From positions 13,129,912 to 13,193,911 of the forward strand of contig QXEO01000531.1 of assembly GCA_007115705.1 (NCBI GenBank): a DNA stretch of 64,000 bases, in the 5' to 3' direction. A program made the position numbers and the translations under genes. The stretch comes from Dactylis glomerata (lineage: Eukaryota > Streptophyta > Magnoliopsida > Poales > Poaceae). Under the pieces are notes generated by a model. It was not told where the DNA came from and made no database searches. It saw only the letters and a program-made list of their open reading frames with translations. Below are positions 10,258 to 21,956 of the stretch, piece after piece (positions within the stretch are counted from its first letter, which is position 1; the number at the start of each line of letters is the position of its first letter).

Positions 10258-13200
10258 TGTAACAACTCAGAAATTGTAATCCACTTCTTATTAAATAAAG
10301 TGCCAAATTTTGGACCCAGATAAAACTTTTTATCTATTATTTCATGCATACATGTATTTTCTATTATATGTCTTTTATGATTTCATGTGTGTTATTTTTG
10401 GTTGTGCATTGGTTAGTTAATTCTAAGTGAACCAACACAAGTAATTGAGAAGAATTATAGGAACCAAAGAAACAAGAAATAAAAATGTTAAAGAAAAAGA
10501 GAAGAATAAGATGATCTAGGAAATCTGTTTGACTACCCTACTTTGAGCCCTTGGATTAAGAAATCTGTAACCCACCTCCATGTTTGGCCAGTTAGTTGAG
10601 CTTCACCAAGTCACACACAAACTCAACCAAGAAGTTGCTACCCAAAATTCAAACCAGAGCTTGACTCAAACATCAATCAAACTTTGAATCTGAAACAGAG
10701 ACTATAACAAAATTTGAAATAAGATTTCTGCAAAACTCATCCTTTCTTCAGAACAAAAATATGACTGGAAACCTTGGCTCATATGCTGATCACCCAAAGT
10801 GGAAAATTTCAAAAATTCAAATTTCAAACTCTTGCGGGCATTTCGTCGAACACTGGCAGACACAAATCAAAGCAAATCGGTTGCACTGTGGGCTGCACTG
10901 TTCTGGCTCGCTCGAGGACTGTAGCCATACTCCTGGACGATGCCACGGTCGAGCTCAGTGCCCCCTGCCCCGACCCGAGCCGTGAGAAGGGGAGGAACGG
11001 AGAGAAATGCGCCCAGGGCCCCCCTCCCAGTCTTCTTCTTCCTGCGCATTGCCGACCACCCTGGATGCGCCAGAGCCGACCCACAGCCCACCGCAGCCGA
11101 GCTGACACCCTCCCAGCACACCCCCGAGGCCGCCGTGCCCGGAGCGAGCTCCAAACGCCGCCAGGACCCCCGCACTGGCCACCTTTCGGTCGCCTTGCCC
11201 CCGGCCTCCCGAGGCTATAAAAACCCCCCGTCGACGCTCCCAGAAGACGCACACCATCGCCGCAGCCGATCCCCACTCCCCTCTCTTCCTCTCTCCCTCG
11301 GAAACGTCCGATCTCTGCACGGGAGCGCCGCCGCGTTCTGGAAGATTCCGGCCACCATTGGAGCTGCTGCTGGTGCGAGGTGGAGGAGTTGAGCAACCGC
11401 GGCCGATCTGCATCACCACCGTCAAGTTCTTCTTCCTCTCCGTCGCGCCCTCGCCGTCGAACACTCGTCTCTGCACACGCCGGTGAGCTTCCGCCCGAGC
11501 TGAGGTAGACGATGCACCAGAGCCGTTCGATCTTGATCCAGCGATAGCATACCGGTTCGGCGATTCTAATTAGATCTGACGCGTGGACCCCATCTGTCAG
11601 GTTTAGTTTTTATTCTTTCCCGCCGGAGCGAAGCGGTATGGGCCGGCCCGTTCGGGATTCTTTTGAAAACGGCCCGGTTCAGTTTAGTTTCGGTCCGAAT
11701 CGATTTTTATTTATTCTCCCGCCTTTTCGAATTAATTCAAATTTGTTTCAGATATGATTTTCAAACTTAAATTCCAAGAGTTTTACAAATCCATTTGTAG
11801 CAAATAAATATGCGTTGGAAAGCTTATAAAATACTCTACACAGTAGAACTGGTTAGAATTCAAAATAAGTTAGGAATTTAATTAGATATGAATAGTGTGA
11901 CCATAGCTTGATTAATCATAGAAGATTTCTAGAAAATTATTTAAGCCTCCTAAAATCATGAAAATTAAATTGTGAACTCACCAATGACATACCTTACTGT
12001 TAGTCAACCCTAATCAACTCCAAACCCTATTAGTGTTATCAATTAGACCCTAACCCAACTCTAGTTAGTAACATAAAATTATAGATTCCTATTGCACCCT
12101 TAGAATTAATTTGCCCTCTTACCAATTCACTTAGTTGATCCCTCCCATTTGAACTAGTATTAGTACCCCTAAACCAATACCAATGCTTAGAAAGTGAACA
12201 ACATATGACACTTAGTAGAGAATCTAACTTGCACACTTGAAGAAAACTTAGAAGAAAAACTTGCAATCCAACTTCATAAGATGCAACATGAATGCTAGTG
12301 TTAGCAAACAAACATATATGCTTGGTGTGTTGTTAGCTTGGTGTAGTGATTGTGTGTTTTATGTTGATTTCGTTATTAGACGCTAGTGTTGCTGAGGAGG
12401 ATATTGAGGGGGGATATTATCAAGAAGAAGAAGAAGAATACCCCGGACACTTGGCCAACCAAGGCAAGCCATCTTTTGATTCATACTCCCAATGCCTAGT
12501 TTTAATATTGCATTCTACTTGTTTTAAGTAAATTGCATGATTGAATTGCTAGAGTAGAATGATAGAAGTATAGTGATGTCTTGTTTAGCAAGAGCATCAA
12601 GCTGAGTTTATCCAACTCCATTTAGTAGTCATCACCCTTGTAGTTTCTTAGTCGCTAATAATATTGAGGTCATCCATAAGGGGAACCTTATTTGAAAAGT
12701 GGTGACCTGAACTTGAAACTTGAATTGGAGATTGATCCTACATGATGGCTTTATGAAAGAAATTAATCTTGACTAAGAACTATGAAATGTATTTCCCAAT
12801 GACAACGGGTGATGTACTATGTGAGCCAACCATACCGTACGACCACATTACCCCTGAATGGGAAGGGGCTTATTCCTAGCTTGTTTATTCTAGTATGGGA
12901 GGCCTTGTTTCATCCTTTATAGAAGTATTCCATGCGTGGTTACTTCCGAACCAAGTGGTCATTGGAAATTTTCCTTCCTGAAGATTTCCATCCGTCCGGC
13001 ATCCCAGAGTGGGCAAAACTAGAGGCGCCGGAACGGGGAAATCCGTGTCTCGGGCTCTAGGGAAGGATCCTATACTAGAGTAGACAAGTGAAAGAGTTTG
13101 TTTGATTATCTGAACCCCGCATACTTGTGTATGACGATCCGTGGATTTCTCCCAGCAGATGTATCGAATCTTGTGGGTAAAGTGTACCCCTCTGCAGAGG

Positions 13201-13855
13201 TTTTCAAACTATTCGAATAGCCGAGCCCGCGGTTATGGACAGTTGGCAAGCTCTACTTGACTTTTGTCAAAGATAAAAATAACAATGGGGAGATTGGTGA
13301 AGGATCTGAATTGAAGTGACTTGACTTGAACTTGATGTTGACACCCTTGAAGTTCCTCTTTAGATTGAACTTAGAGAACTAAACTTCTTTTCTACCACTG
13401 AACATCCTTGGGAAATAAAACTAGCTTTTGCAAAAGAAACTTAGTGCTTATTCCACTATACCAAACTTGCATACCTACTTTATCATTTCATTTATAAGAT
13501 GGTTTGCGAGTGCATCCAATGTACTCATGGCTGTGTCCCTGGCTATCAACTTGGCCAGACTATGGGGAAGAATACCAGGAAGAAGGGTATGAAGAAGAGT
13601 ACCAGAACTAAGCTCGTCTCCATGAGTTGCCATTGCCTGTAGGGTGAAGGCATGGACCCGAAGACGTTATTTCCGCTGCTATATTGTGTTGTAATATGAA
13701 CTTGGTCTCTATGACCATTGTATTTGAACCATCGTATTGTAATGTCTATGGAACTGGTTACCAACTACGTTATGTATATCGCAACAATGGTTCTGGGATT
13801 GCGGTGGAATACATAACGGGCACTTCGAATTTGTATCAAATTTGAGGTTGTCACA
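10258..13855 (+). repeat. 3' LTR of the Tekay-type element
   Basis: 3598 bp, the same length as the 5' LTR. Substitutions were counted by eye at about 27 places, for example near 10331, 10437, 11047 and 13833. The end GTTGTCACA at 13855 is followed by the target duplication CGTGC and then the interrupted Tat pol. No genes are seen inside. Confidence 0.96.
11215..11223 (+). promoter_or_regulatory. TATA box of the 3' LTR
   Basis: Counterpart of the box at 1786-1794, unchanged. In the 3' LTR it could drive read-out transcription into the flanking Tat element, antisense to that element's genes. Confidence 0.6.
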
Positions 13856-14259
13856 CGTGCCAATGCCAAAAGGACGCGGTCACCCGAGGGAGGCCCGCAG
13901 TCTGGAGTCCCCTGCTCCGGCGGTGGCGGCAGGGCAGGAGGAGGGTCGGATCCTAATGGCGGTGGAGAAGCGGACGGCTTGAAGAGACGCTCCTCAAAGA
14001 CGCCAGCGGGTTGCGCCAGGCGGTGAGAGGCGCGCTTGGCGATCTCGTCGGCTTCCACATTTTCTCCTCTCGGGATGTGCTTCAGCTCCAAGCCTTGGAA
14101 GCGTTTTTCCATCTTTCGATGCTCCTCGAGATAGGCCGCCATGTGCTCATCCCTTGGAGTGTAGCTCTTGTTCGAGAAATTCACAACCAGCTGTGAATCT
14201 CCCTTGACGATGAGGCGCTTGATGCCCAAAGCGCTTGCCGCCCTTAAGCCGGCGAGTAG
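13856..14259 (-). pseudogene. pol: C-terminal part of the second (archaeal-type) RNase H of Tat pol
   Basis: Translation on the minus strand below the TGA at 14260-14262 continues the same frame: LIVKGDSQLVVNF, then HIPRGENVEADEIAKRAS. These are the central Asp and the final Asp region of an RNase H fold that joined Tat elements in addition to the normal RNase H. The frame then enters a proline-rich linker and is cut at 13856 by the Tekay-type insertion; the next part of the protein is at 828. The TGA falls directly after the AEYE motif that carries the catalytic Glu, so this copy cannot make the full domain without read-through. Confidence 0.85.
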
Positions 14260-16035
14260 TCATTCGTATTCCGCGATGTTGTTGGAGACCTTGCTCTCAG
14301 GCTTGAAGCAGAGCTGCACGGCATAGAAGAGCTTGTCTCCAGAGGGAGAGGTTAAGATAGCACCAGCTCCCGCGCCGGGGAGGTTGAAAGCGCCGTCGAA
14401 GTGCATGACCCAGAGGCCTGGGGCCTCCTCTCCTGGGAGCGTTGACTCCTCCTCCGGAGGCTCCTCGGCGAACGGATCGGTCCACTCCGCAGTGAACTCG
14501 GCCAAAGCCTTCCTTTTGATTACCTTTGTGGTTTCGAAGGAGATCTCGAAGGGTTGAAGCTCCACGGCCCATTCTGCCACCCGCCCGGTGATGTTGGGAT
14601 TGCGTAGGATGGTCTCTAGGGGACGATCGGTTACCACCTTGATCGGGTGACCCTGGAAGTAGTGGCGCAGCTTCCGCGAAGCGATGAGCAAGGTGTAGAG
14701 CAGCTTTTGCTGCATGGTGTAGCGTTCCCGCGTGTCGCGCAGTACCGTGCTGACGAAGTACACAGGCTTTTGCACCTTGACGTCACCCTCGGGAGGCTCC
14801 TCCTCGGGAGGCTTTTGAGCGTTACTCTGAGAGAGCGGCTCGGTCGGCGAAGATGCCGCGGGTGGTTCCTCTCGAGGGTCGGGAAGTGGAGCGGCCTCTT
14901 CCTCGCGAGGAGCCCCCGAGCTTGGAGAGTTGACTTCCTCTTTGGCGATCACCTTGGCGTTTCGCTCCGCGACGAGGACGGCACTTGCAGTCCTTGGAGT
15001 TGCCGCGATGTAGAGTAGCAAGGGCTCGCGGGCGGTTGGGGCAACCATGATCGGTGGGCTCGTGAGGTACCTTTTCAACTCGTTGAAGGCCTTGTCGGCT
15101 TCCGGAGTCCACTCGAACTTCCCAGCGCGCTTCATGAGCTTGAAGAAGGGCAAGGCTTTCTCCCCGCTCCTCGCGATGAAGCGCCCCAGGGCTGCCATGC
15201 ACCCCGCGAGGCGTTGCATCTCCTTGAGACTGCGCGGTGGACGCATTTCTTCGATGGCCTTGACTTTGTCAGGGTTCGCCTCTATCCCACGATGGGACAC
15301 GAGGAATCCCAACAGTTTTCCCGATGGTACGCCGAAGGCGCACTTGGCGGGGTTGAGCTTGATGTTTACCTTTCTCAGGTTGACGAATGTTTCCTCCAGA
15401 TCCTCAATGAAGGTGTGACCCTCGCGAGTTTTGACGACGATGTCGTCGACGTAGGCCTCCGCGTTCCTTCCCATCTGAGCCCCCAAGGCCTTGCGCATGA
15501 GACTTTGGAAGGTGGCTCCTGTGTTCTTCAGACCGAAGGGCATGCAGACGTAGCAGTACATCCCACAAGGTGTGATGAAGGCGGTCTTCTCCTCGTCCTC
15601 CTTTGCCATCTTGATCTGATGGTAGCCGGAGAAAGCATCCAAGAAGCAAAGGAGGTCACAGCCAGCGGTGGAGTCGACGATTTGATCTATCCTCGGGAGC
15701 GGATAAGGATCCTTGGGGCAGGCCTTGTTGAGACTTGTGAAGTCCACGCAGAGGCGCCCACTGCCATTTGCTTTTGGAACGACCACCGGATTCGCGATCC
15801 AAGTGGGGTGGGCTACCTCGCGTATCAGCTTGGCCTTCTTCAGCTTCTCTATCTCCTTGACAATGAAGTCCTGCTTCTCTTGCGCTTGCTTCCTAGTCTT
15901 CTGCTTCACGGGGTGTGCCTGAGGGCACACGGCTAAGTGGTGCTCAATCACCTCCCTGGGAACGCCGGGCATATCTGACGGAGTCCAAGCGAACATGTCA
16001 GAGTTTGCCCGCAGGAAGGTGACGAGCGCGCTTTC
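14260..16035 (-). pseudogene. pol: RT, degenerate first RNase H and start of second RNase H, Tat pol
   Basis: Open from just below TAG 16036-16038 to TGA 14260-14262. The RT is well kept: GRLCVDFTSLNKACPKDPYP, FLDAFSGYHQIKM and the catalytic AYVDD. The first RNase H is present (PLLLYIAATPRTASAVLV, YTLLIASRKLRHYF) but the expected catalytic Asp of the first motif is replaced in YIAAT, so this domain is probably inactive. A proline/glutamate-rich stretch of about 50 residues interrupts it. It is followed by the second RNase H start WVMHFDGAFN, which retains its Asp, and by AEYE with its Glu. This pairing of a dead and a new RNase H is typical of Tat-lineage elements. Confidence 0.88.
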
Positions 16036-17000
16036 CTATTTGGGGGAAAGCCCTGCCCCGATGGTGATGAAGTTGTCGCAGCCCCCAGCCTGAAGCGGGA
16101 CCTTCTTGGTTGCAGAGCGCTCTTGGGTGAACTGGGGCCTCCTTCCTGAGGGTACCGCAGCTTCCCCAATGCTCATGTCCAGCATTGGATGGTCCAGGTC
16201 CTCGCTTGGAGTAGGCGATGCCGAGGCGGCGAACCTCTTCCCTGTCAAACCCAGCGGATGGGGCTCGAGAGAGGCCTTCTTCGCTGCAGCCCGTTCTTGG
16301 GATACGAGCTGCTTCTTCCTCGCGAGGTCGCCGGAGTGTTCCAGTAGATCTTCGTCGGCGGGGAACATGGTGGCAGCCTCACGATAAACATGCTCCACTG
16401 ATCGGAGAGCATCCTTCTCATTGCAGCGCACGGTGATTGTGCCATTAGCGCCCGGAATCTTGAGGACGTTGAAGCCATGGTGCGTCGCTGCCATAAACCT
16501 TGCCAGGGCTGGGTAGCCGAGGATGGCATTGTACGGCAGGGCGATGTAGGCGACGTCGAAGTCGAGGCTTTCCGTCCTGTAGTTGTCCCGGGTGCCGAAG
16601 GTGATGTAGTTGTAGAACCTTCGGTTACCCCGAAGAATGGCCGAGTTGGCATGAGCCGGTGGTACGGCACCTGCATCTTTTCGAAGATCTCGACCGAGAT
16701 GATGTTGAGTCCCGCCCCTCCGTCGATGAGAGTGTGATTGACGGCGACGTTGTTGATGGTTGGCGTGCACAGGAGAGGAATTGTGCCCACGCCCCTGGTG
16801 GAAGCCGGATGATCCTCCTCGTCAAAGCCGATCTTGCACATTGACCACTTCATTAGGCGGTTGCCGACGCTGGGCTGTGCCGCCGCGATCTCTCGCGACA
16901 GCTGCTTGAAGTGTCGGTTGGACAAAGGAGCCTGAGCTCCACCCAGGAGGCAAGCGGCGTAGTCTCGCGGCTCTTGATAGCCCCCTGGTTCTCCTCCCGA
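16036..17000 (-). pseudogene. Gag end and protease region of the Tat element, frameshifted
   Basis: Two overlapping minus frames share the domain. The first (down to about 16640) reads SNRHFKQLSREIAAAQPS and then a protease active-site region LIDGGAGLNIIS, in which the usual D-S/T-G-A reads D-G-G-A. Near 16640 the frame shifts, and the second frame reads NYITFGTRDNYRTESLDF and LPYNAILGYPALARFM, the C-terminal part of the protease. A TAG at 16036-16038 separates this from RT in the same frame. The protease would process the polyprotein; with the frameshift it is not made intact here. Confidence 0.78.
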
Positions 17001-18526
17001 CGATCGTTTGCTGGTGGGGGCAGCGGCAGCGGCTCGGGATCGGCTCGAGACAGACCCTCGCGGCGGCGACCTTCCTCGCGGTCGTCGTCGTGGCGATCGC
17101 CCCGGGATCCACTCTTGCCGTAGCTGCGGCCACCCCCGCGACGCTTGGAGACACCATTTTCTTCATGAAACTTCCGGACAAACCAACAATCGTCGGTATT
17201 GTGGGTGTCCTTCTTGTGGAGAACACAGTAGCGGTGACGTCGACCCTTGTCGCGCTCGGTGCGGTCCCCGCGGCGCTGCTTATGATCTGGCTCCGCCGCG
17301 AGGACAGCAGCCTCCTTTCGCTTGGGGTCCTTAGACTTTGGCTTAGGGGGAGGCGCCTCTGGCAAGTTATGCACGAAGAGCCTCCCTTCCTCGGCCTTGG
17401 TGCAGCGGTCGGCGATCTCGAAGAGCCTGACGACGGAAGTCAACTCATCATTCACGGACAGCTTCTCCCTCATCTTGATGTCGGAGACGCCCGTGGAGAA
17501 CGCGGAGATGACCTCCTCGTTGGAGATCCTAGGGATCTTGTTCCTCATCTGGCTGAAGCGCTGGATGTACTGACGAAGCGTCTCGCCCTTGTACTGACGC
17601 ACCGCCTTAAGATCGTTCTTGGTAGCGGGGTGCTCGTACGTGGGCATGAAGTTGGCCACGAACTGGTGGCATAAATCCTTCCATGAAGTCACGGATTCGT
17701 GAGGAAGATTCATGAGCCATGTTCGCGGAGCGTCCTTGAGGGCCATGGGGAACCAATTTGCCATGGCACGCTGATCCCCACGCGCAGCCTGAACGGCGAC
17801 GACGTAGAGTTGGCGGAATTCGATGGGGTTGGTGGTCGCGTCGTAACGCGCGCCGATGTTTGGCTTGAACTTGTCAGGCCAGACGACGTAGCGTTGCTGG
17901 CGAGTGAGGGCGAGACACCCAGGGTTGTAGATTGGGTCGCCGGGGGTCCTGACATTCTTGCCAGCTTCGCCGATGTCATCGATGGCGCGGTCATGATTTT
18001 CGCGGCGGCGCTCAAGGGAGACACGTGCGTCTTCCGGAGCGCGTTGGACGATTTGACAGCTGGGCTCCCCGCGCGGCGAAGATGCGGCGCGGGAAACAAC
18101 CTTCTTGGCCTTGTTGGCCTTCCCATCTCCGGCGCCCGGGGCGCGACGCCCCGCCGCCGGATCTGGATCTCCCGCGCCCTGGGCTCCTCCCTGGGCCGGG
18201 TCTTCGTTGGCGATGGCGACGAGCTCGGCGATTCGAGCGCGCCACCCCTCACGCCCGTCGTCGGTGGGTTGGTAGCGCAGCAGCTCCTGCGCCATAGCGA
18301 GTGCCTGCGCAGGAGACAGCTGACTCCCAGAACGAGCGCGAGAAGTGGCGGTGGCGGTGAAGGAGAGCGAAGGCTCTGTACACCTAGACGGGAGGTAGGA
18401 GGACTCCAGATCTTCCTCCTCTTCCTCCTCGGCCGAAGCTTCACGACGATGGAAGATGGGCTCGGTTTGCCCCCGAGCAGCGTTGCGACGGCGAAGACGC
18501 TCGGGCCTTGCGTTGGCGTCGGCCAT
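16853..18526 (-). pseudogene. gag: Gag of the Tat element
   Basis: The start is the ATG at 18526-18524 (MADANARPERLRRRN), about 35 bases inside the primer site. The N-terminus is arginine- and glutamate-rich, then alanine/proline-rich. The Gag domain is visible as NPIEFRQLYVVAVQAARGD, AMANWFPMALKDAPRTWL, SWKDLCHQFVANF and ETLRQYIQRFSQMRNKIP. A basic stretch and a possible CVLHKKDTHNTDDC zinc motif follow (residues roughly 430-450). The last roughly 40 residues do not look like Gag, whereas another frame does (DYAACLLGGAQAPLS), so a frameshift lies near 17000. Packaging and assembly of particles is the expected role. Confidence 0.85.
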
Positions 18527-18560
18527 GTCGAAGCAGATCTTGGAGAAAACACACCACAGC

Positions 18561-18578
18561 CCCCTACCTGGCGCGCCA
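18561..18578 (-). other. Primer binding site of the Tat element
   Basis: On the minus strand TGGCGCGCCAGGTAGGGG begins two bases after the LTR end. It begins with the TGG expected from a CCA-ended tRNA. I cannot say with certainty which tRNA it matches. It contains the palindrome GGCGCGCC. Confidence 0.65.
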
Positions 18579-18580
18579 AA

Positions 18581-19476
18581 TGTCGATGGATTTCGTGTCG
18601 CAAGAACACGGGGTACCACGCGACGGACCCAAAGATTCGAGCGCAGGGGGCTGAACGAGTGAGATCTCGGATCGCAGCGAAGCACGGTGACGGAAGCCTC
18701 GAGTCGTCGAACGCACAACGCACTGCAGAGAGAGAGACCGAGCCTTACCCAGGTTCAGGGCCCTCGTGGTGAGGTAAAACCCCTACTTCCTGCCTTCTTG
18801 TATTGCAACGCGACACCTCACGAGGAGTACAAGGCCTTGGCTACAAAGCTCTAGCTGGCCAGAGGTTGAAGAACCTGCGTGCCCAGCTAGCCGCCTCTAG
18901 AAGATCAGATCCCATCTAAGGGGTGGCCTCCCCTCCTTTTATAGCGCCAAGGTCCTCCTTCCCCTTATCTTCTTGGGGAAGGGGTTGCCACACATACGGC
19001 CAAGGAGGGTGGACAGCTGTAGACTACACTCTTCTGTAGACATGGTCTTCGTAGAGTAGTGGCGCCGGTCCACAGGAGTGGGTGGAGGAAGCTGACGTCC
19101 TCCCCTGGCGCCTTGCACCGTCCACGCTATTTTTAGGGGGGTGGCCAACAACCACTGTGCTGCTTTGGGCAGGCACAGCGAAAGTTGGTCTCCTCCCTGT
19201 CGGGGGTAGCGTGGGCGGTACGCGGTCTTCTGCCCGTTATCTTCTTGCTCTGCACGCAACCGTGCTTGAGCTGACGTGGGCGTGCTTCCTCTCCTCACCA
19301 GCAGGGGCTCGTGAGGAGGTCTTCTGGTCCTTAGTAGTTTTGGTCGTCGTTCTCCTCACGAGGCGCCCCCTCGTGAGGGTCTTCTCCGCAGCTTGGGTTG
19401 TTGATTCTGAAGATGGGCCGATGACGTGGCCCAGGAGCAGGTGGACCGGGATACCCCGGTATCCAGAACACCGACA
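18581..19476 (-). repeat. 5' LTR of the Tat element
   Basis: 896 bp. On the minus strand it starts TGTCGGTGTTCTGG at 19476 and ends ATCCATCGACA at 18581, so the ends form the inverted repeat TGTCG/CGACA. The primer site follows. The flanking five bases on the right are AAACT; the partner copy is outside the window. No ORF of note lies inside. Confidence 0.88.
18935..18943 (-). promoter_or_regulatory. TATA box of the Tat LTR
   Basis: Minus-strand TATAAAAGG within GCGCTATAAAAGGAGGGG, a close match to the plant TATA consensus. Transcription would start near 18905 and run through gag. Confidence 0.7.
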
Positions 19477-21956
19477 AAACTAGTTTTGTTATAGTTCACG
19501 AATGGTATTTGATTTGAATGGTTTAAGATATGTGTGGCATGGAGTGGAGTGTACTACCACAAATAGCAAGGGGAACCCAATTGGGTTCTACCACTCATTA
19601 CTCAAATTACTCAATTGTAATTAAAAAATTGTGAACTGGGTCCACAAGAATAGATGGCATGATGTTGGGTGATGATCAAGAAGAATCTTGATAGGGGTAG
19701 ATAGATATGATCATATGATTCACTTTTGTAAAAGGAGTCATACTGAAAAGAATTATAGAATTAATTTTGTAAAGTAAATACTCAAATCCTCATATTTGGA
19801 TTTGAGTGTTTACAAAGTTTTGCAATTATTTTGGACAGTGATGCTACTAGATAGGAGACAGTAATACTAAGTTGCAGTAATTGGATTCATTCCAAAATCA
19901 TTTTTAGAATTCAAGATATGATCAAAGTAGTGATTGTGATAGATTTGAATGCACCAAGTTTGTGCACATATCAACTTTGGTGTTTCTTGATTCTGAAGTG
20001 TTCTACAGGTTCTGAGGAATCCATAGACTACAAATTTGTAATTTTTGGATATCTAGATCAAAAGATATGAATTATTTGGTGCTAAAGTGCTATTTAAACC
20101 ATTTGAATTTCACTTCAAAATTTTGTACAGTAACCATGTGGTATTCTTGCATAATTGGATTCTACTCTTTCTCAGGATTCCAGTGATATGCAATTTGTAT
20201 TTTTTGGACTTACAGAACATTTCCTATGAATTTTGTAAGTTTTTGCCTATTTGGAAATGTTTTAAACTATTTGGATTCAGGCTGCCACGTGGCACAATGC
20301 TACTGGACGGTACCGCTTCGGTCAGATTAAGTCTTACAGCCGTTGGATCTTATGATGTTTGGACGCACTAGAATGTTTTATACCGGTTCGTTTAAGAGAT
20401 CAATATGGGCCGTTTGATCAAGATCTGGCGGCCAGAGAGAAAAGGAGGGAGATGCTCACCGAGGACCTAGGGTTCCGGCGAGGGCGCACACAGGAGGTTG
20501 ACGACAAAGGCGTTCCTGAGGTCCTTGGCAACAGAGAAGGGGTGGATAATGTGCAGGGCATCGAGGCAAAGATGATGGCGAGGCAAGGTCCTTGGGAGTT
20601 TCCTGCAGCAAGGGTGGCACGCGGCTAGAGGTTCATGGCGCGTTGGAGAGGTTGTGGACACGGACGAATTCATCGGATATAGAGGAAAAGAAAGGCTACG
20701 CACTTACCAGGGGGTAGAGGGAGATGAGGTGAGCTCTGTGGCGAAGTCTGCAGGGTCTAGGTGGTCGGAGGACTCAGCGATTTCTCACCGGAGTTTCACC
20801 TGTGGACAGAGAGATCCGATCGTTAACAACCACGTCGATCTGGGGCAAGTGGGGAGAACCCAGAGTGCCAGGAAGCTCCATGAGATCACGGGTAGTTGAG
20901 TGGTACTGATTGCGGGCGTCCAGGTCACCTCTCGTCGTCGGAATCAACGGTGAAAGTCGTTGGGGTCTGCGGACTCCGGCGAGCGCAATCAACGGCCCGA
21001 CGACGATACCAGTGGGGAAAAAGAGGGGAGAAGTGAGAGGAGGAGCAGGGGAATAAGAGGGTAGACGCGGGATCTGTTGGTGCTCTAGAAAACGAGGGGG
21101 GAGGTGGGGATCGTGGGTGCTGGCCCGTGAGGGGAAGTAGGGAGGGAGGTTGAGGAGAGGGATTACAGGTGGGCTCCACCTGTCATAGGGGGAAAGGAGA
21201 GAGGGGGTTACCGTTCTGGTATTGATCCCGGGTGGGCCATGGGCCGCTTCCAGATCTGGGCCAGAAGGTTTCCTCGAGGCCCTTTTCAATTTTTGTTTTA
21301 TTTTCTTCTTTTCTTTTTCTATTTTTTTTCTGATTTGTTTTTTAACTTTTGTGTTTTGGCTCCAAACTGATTCAAACAAATTGTATATTTTTCTAAAATT
21401 CAAAGTGTCAATGCAAGACAGCCAGGAACAAGTTTTCAAAAATAAAACAAGACTTTCCATATAATCTTATGAATTTTGGCAAAAGGACTTACTTGCATCA
21501 TGCAAAAATATAGTTTAGGGTTTCCAAACTAACCCTTTATAAATAGGAAAAATACTTCATGAAGATATATTTTGAAATTCATTTTCAAACACATTATTAG
21601 TATTGGAAACTTTATACATTGTTTTGAAAAATATTTCCTTAGCAAATAAGCTTGCATAGAACTTGTATGAAAGCAAAATAGTATTTTGGAATTTCTATTT
21701 CCTCAGAGAGTTCTTCAAGGAGTAATAGAAAGTTTCAAATAGTTTCCTAACAAACATTTGAATTCGGAAAATATATGAGATGCTCTTTTATAAATTGGAA
21801 ACCTTGGAAGTAAAATAGTTTGGTTTGAAGGTTTAAGAAAACTTTAGGAAAAAGCATTTAATTAAACTCAGAAAGTTTTAATTCCCTGTGATTTTTCGAT
21901 CCACAAAAACAAAACAATTTTTTTTCTAAAATTTGATAAAAACTTGGGATGTTACA
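19477..21956 (-). repeat. LTR remnant related to the 55821-60520 LTR
   Basis: The right end GGGATGTTACA (minus strand TGTAACATCCC) is the same terminus as the LTR ending at 60520. Shared internal sequence includes the TGATGCTACT region (19840 versus 58485), a line of TTTGTA motifs, a GC-rich block (20450-21200 versus 59100-59770) and a long pyrimidine tract (21283-21345 versus 59800-59850). The copies are clearly diverged, so this is a related family and not a recent copy. The left end is cut at 19477 by the Tat element. The flank after 21956 has no polypurine tract, so this is either the outer edge of a 5' LTR or a solo LTR. The ORFs inside it are short and unconvincing. Confidence 0.75.

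Larger units (their letters stand above)
829..13855 (+). mobile_element. Complete Tekay-type chromovirus LTR retrotransposon (13,027 bp)
   Basis: Both ends are exact: two LTRs of 3598 bp (829-4426 and 10258-13855) start TGTAACAACTC and end TGTCACA. The element is flanked by the 5-bp duplication CGTGC (824-828 and 13856-13860). A primer site for initiator Met tRNA follows the 5' LTR and a polypurine tract precedes the 3' LTR. The interior encodes an extra ORF, then gag, protease, RT, RNase H, integrase and a C-terminal chromodomain. That order, the long LTRs and the chromodomain fit the Tekay/Del clade of chromoviruses. By eye the LTRs differ at about 27 positions with no length change (about 0.75%). 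At the commonly used grass rate of 1.3e-8 per site per year that is roughly 0.3 million years. Three in-frame stops make this copy non-autonomous as it stands. Confidence 0.95.
1..19476 (-). mobile_element. Tat-lineage Ty3/gypsy LTR retrotransposon, incomplete and interrupted
   Basis: The minus strand carries, in order from 19476 down, a 5' LTR, primer binding site, gag, protease, RT, RNase H, a second RNase H and integrase. The second, archaeal-type RNase H after a degenerate first one is characteristic of the Tat lineage. The element is split between 828 and 13856 by a younger plus-strand element that duplicated CGTGC. The integrase runs off the left edge, so the 3' LTR is not visible. The coding region has at least two frameshifts (near 17000 and 16640) and stops at 16036-16038 and 14260-14262, so this copy is defective. 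The target duplication cannot be tested because one end is outside the window. Family name not assigned. Confidence 0.85.

Noticed and set aside
15214..15936. Plus-strand ORF of 240 codons
   Set aside because: Antisense shadow of the Tat RT, which carries the catalytic YVDD.
17699..18772. Plus-strand ORF of 357 codons
   Set aside because: It is the complement of the Tat gag, which has clear Gag motifs; the plus-strand translation has none.
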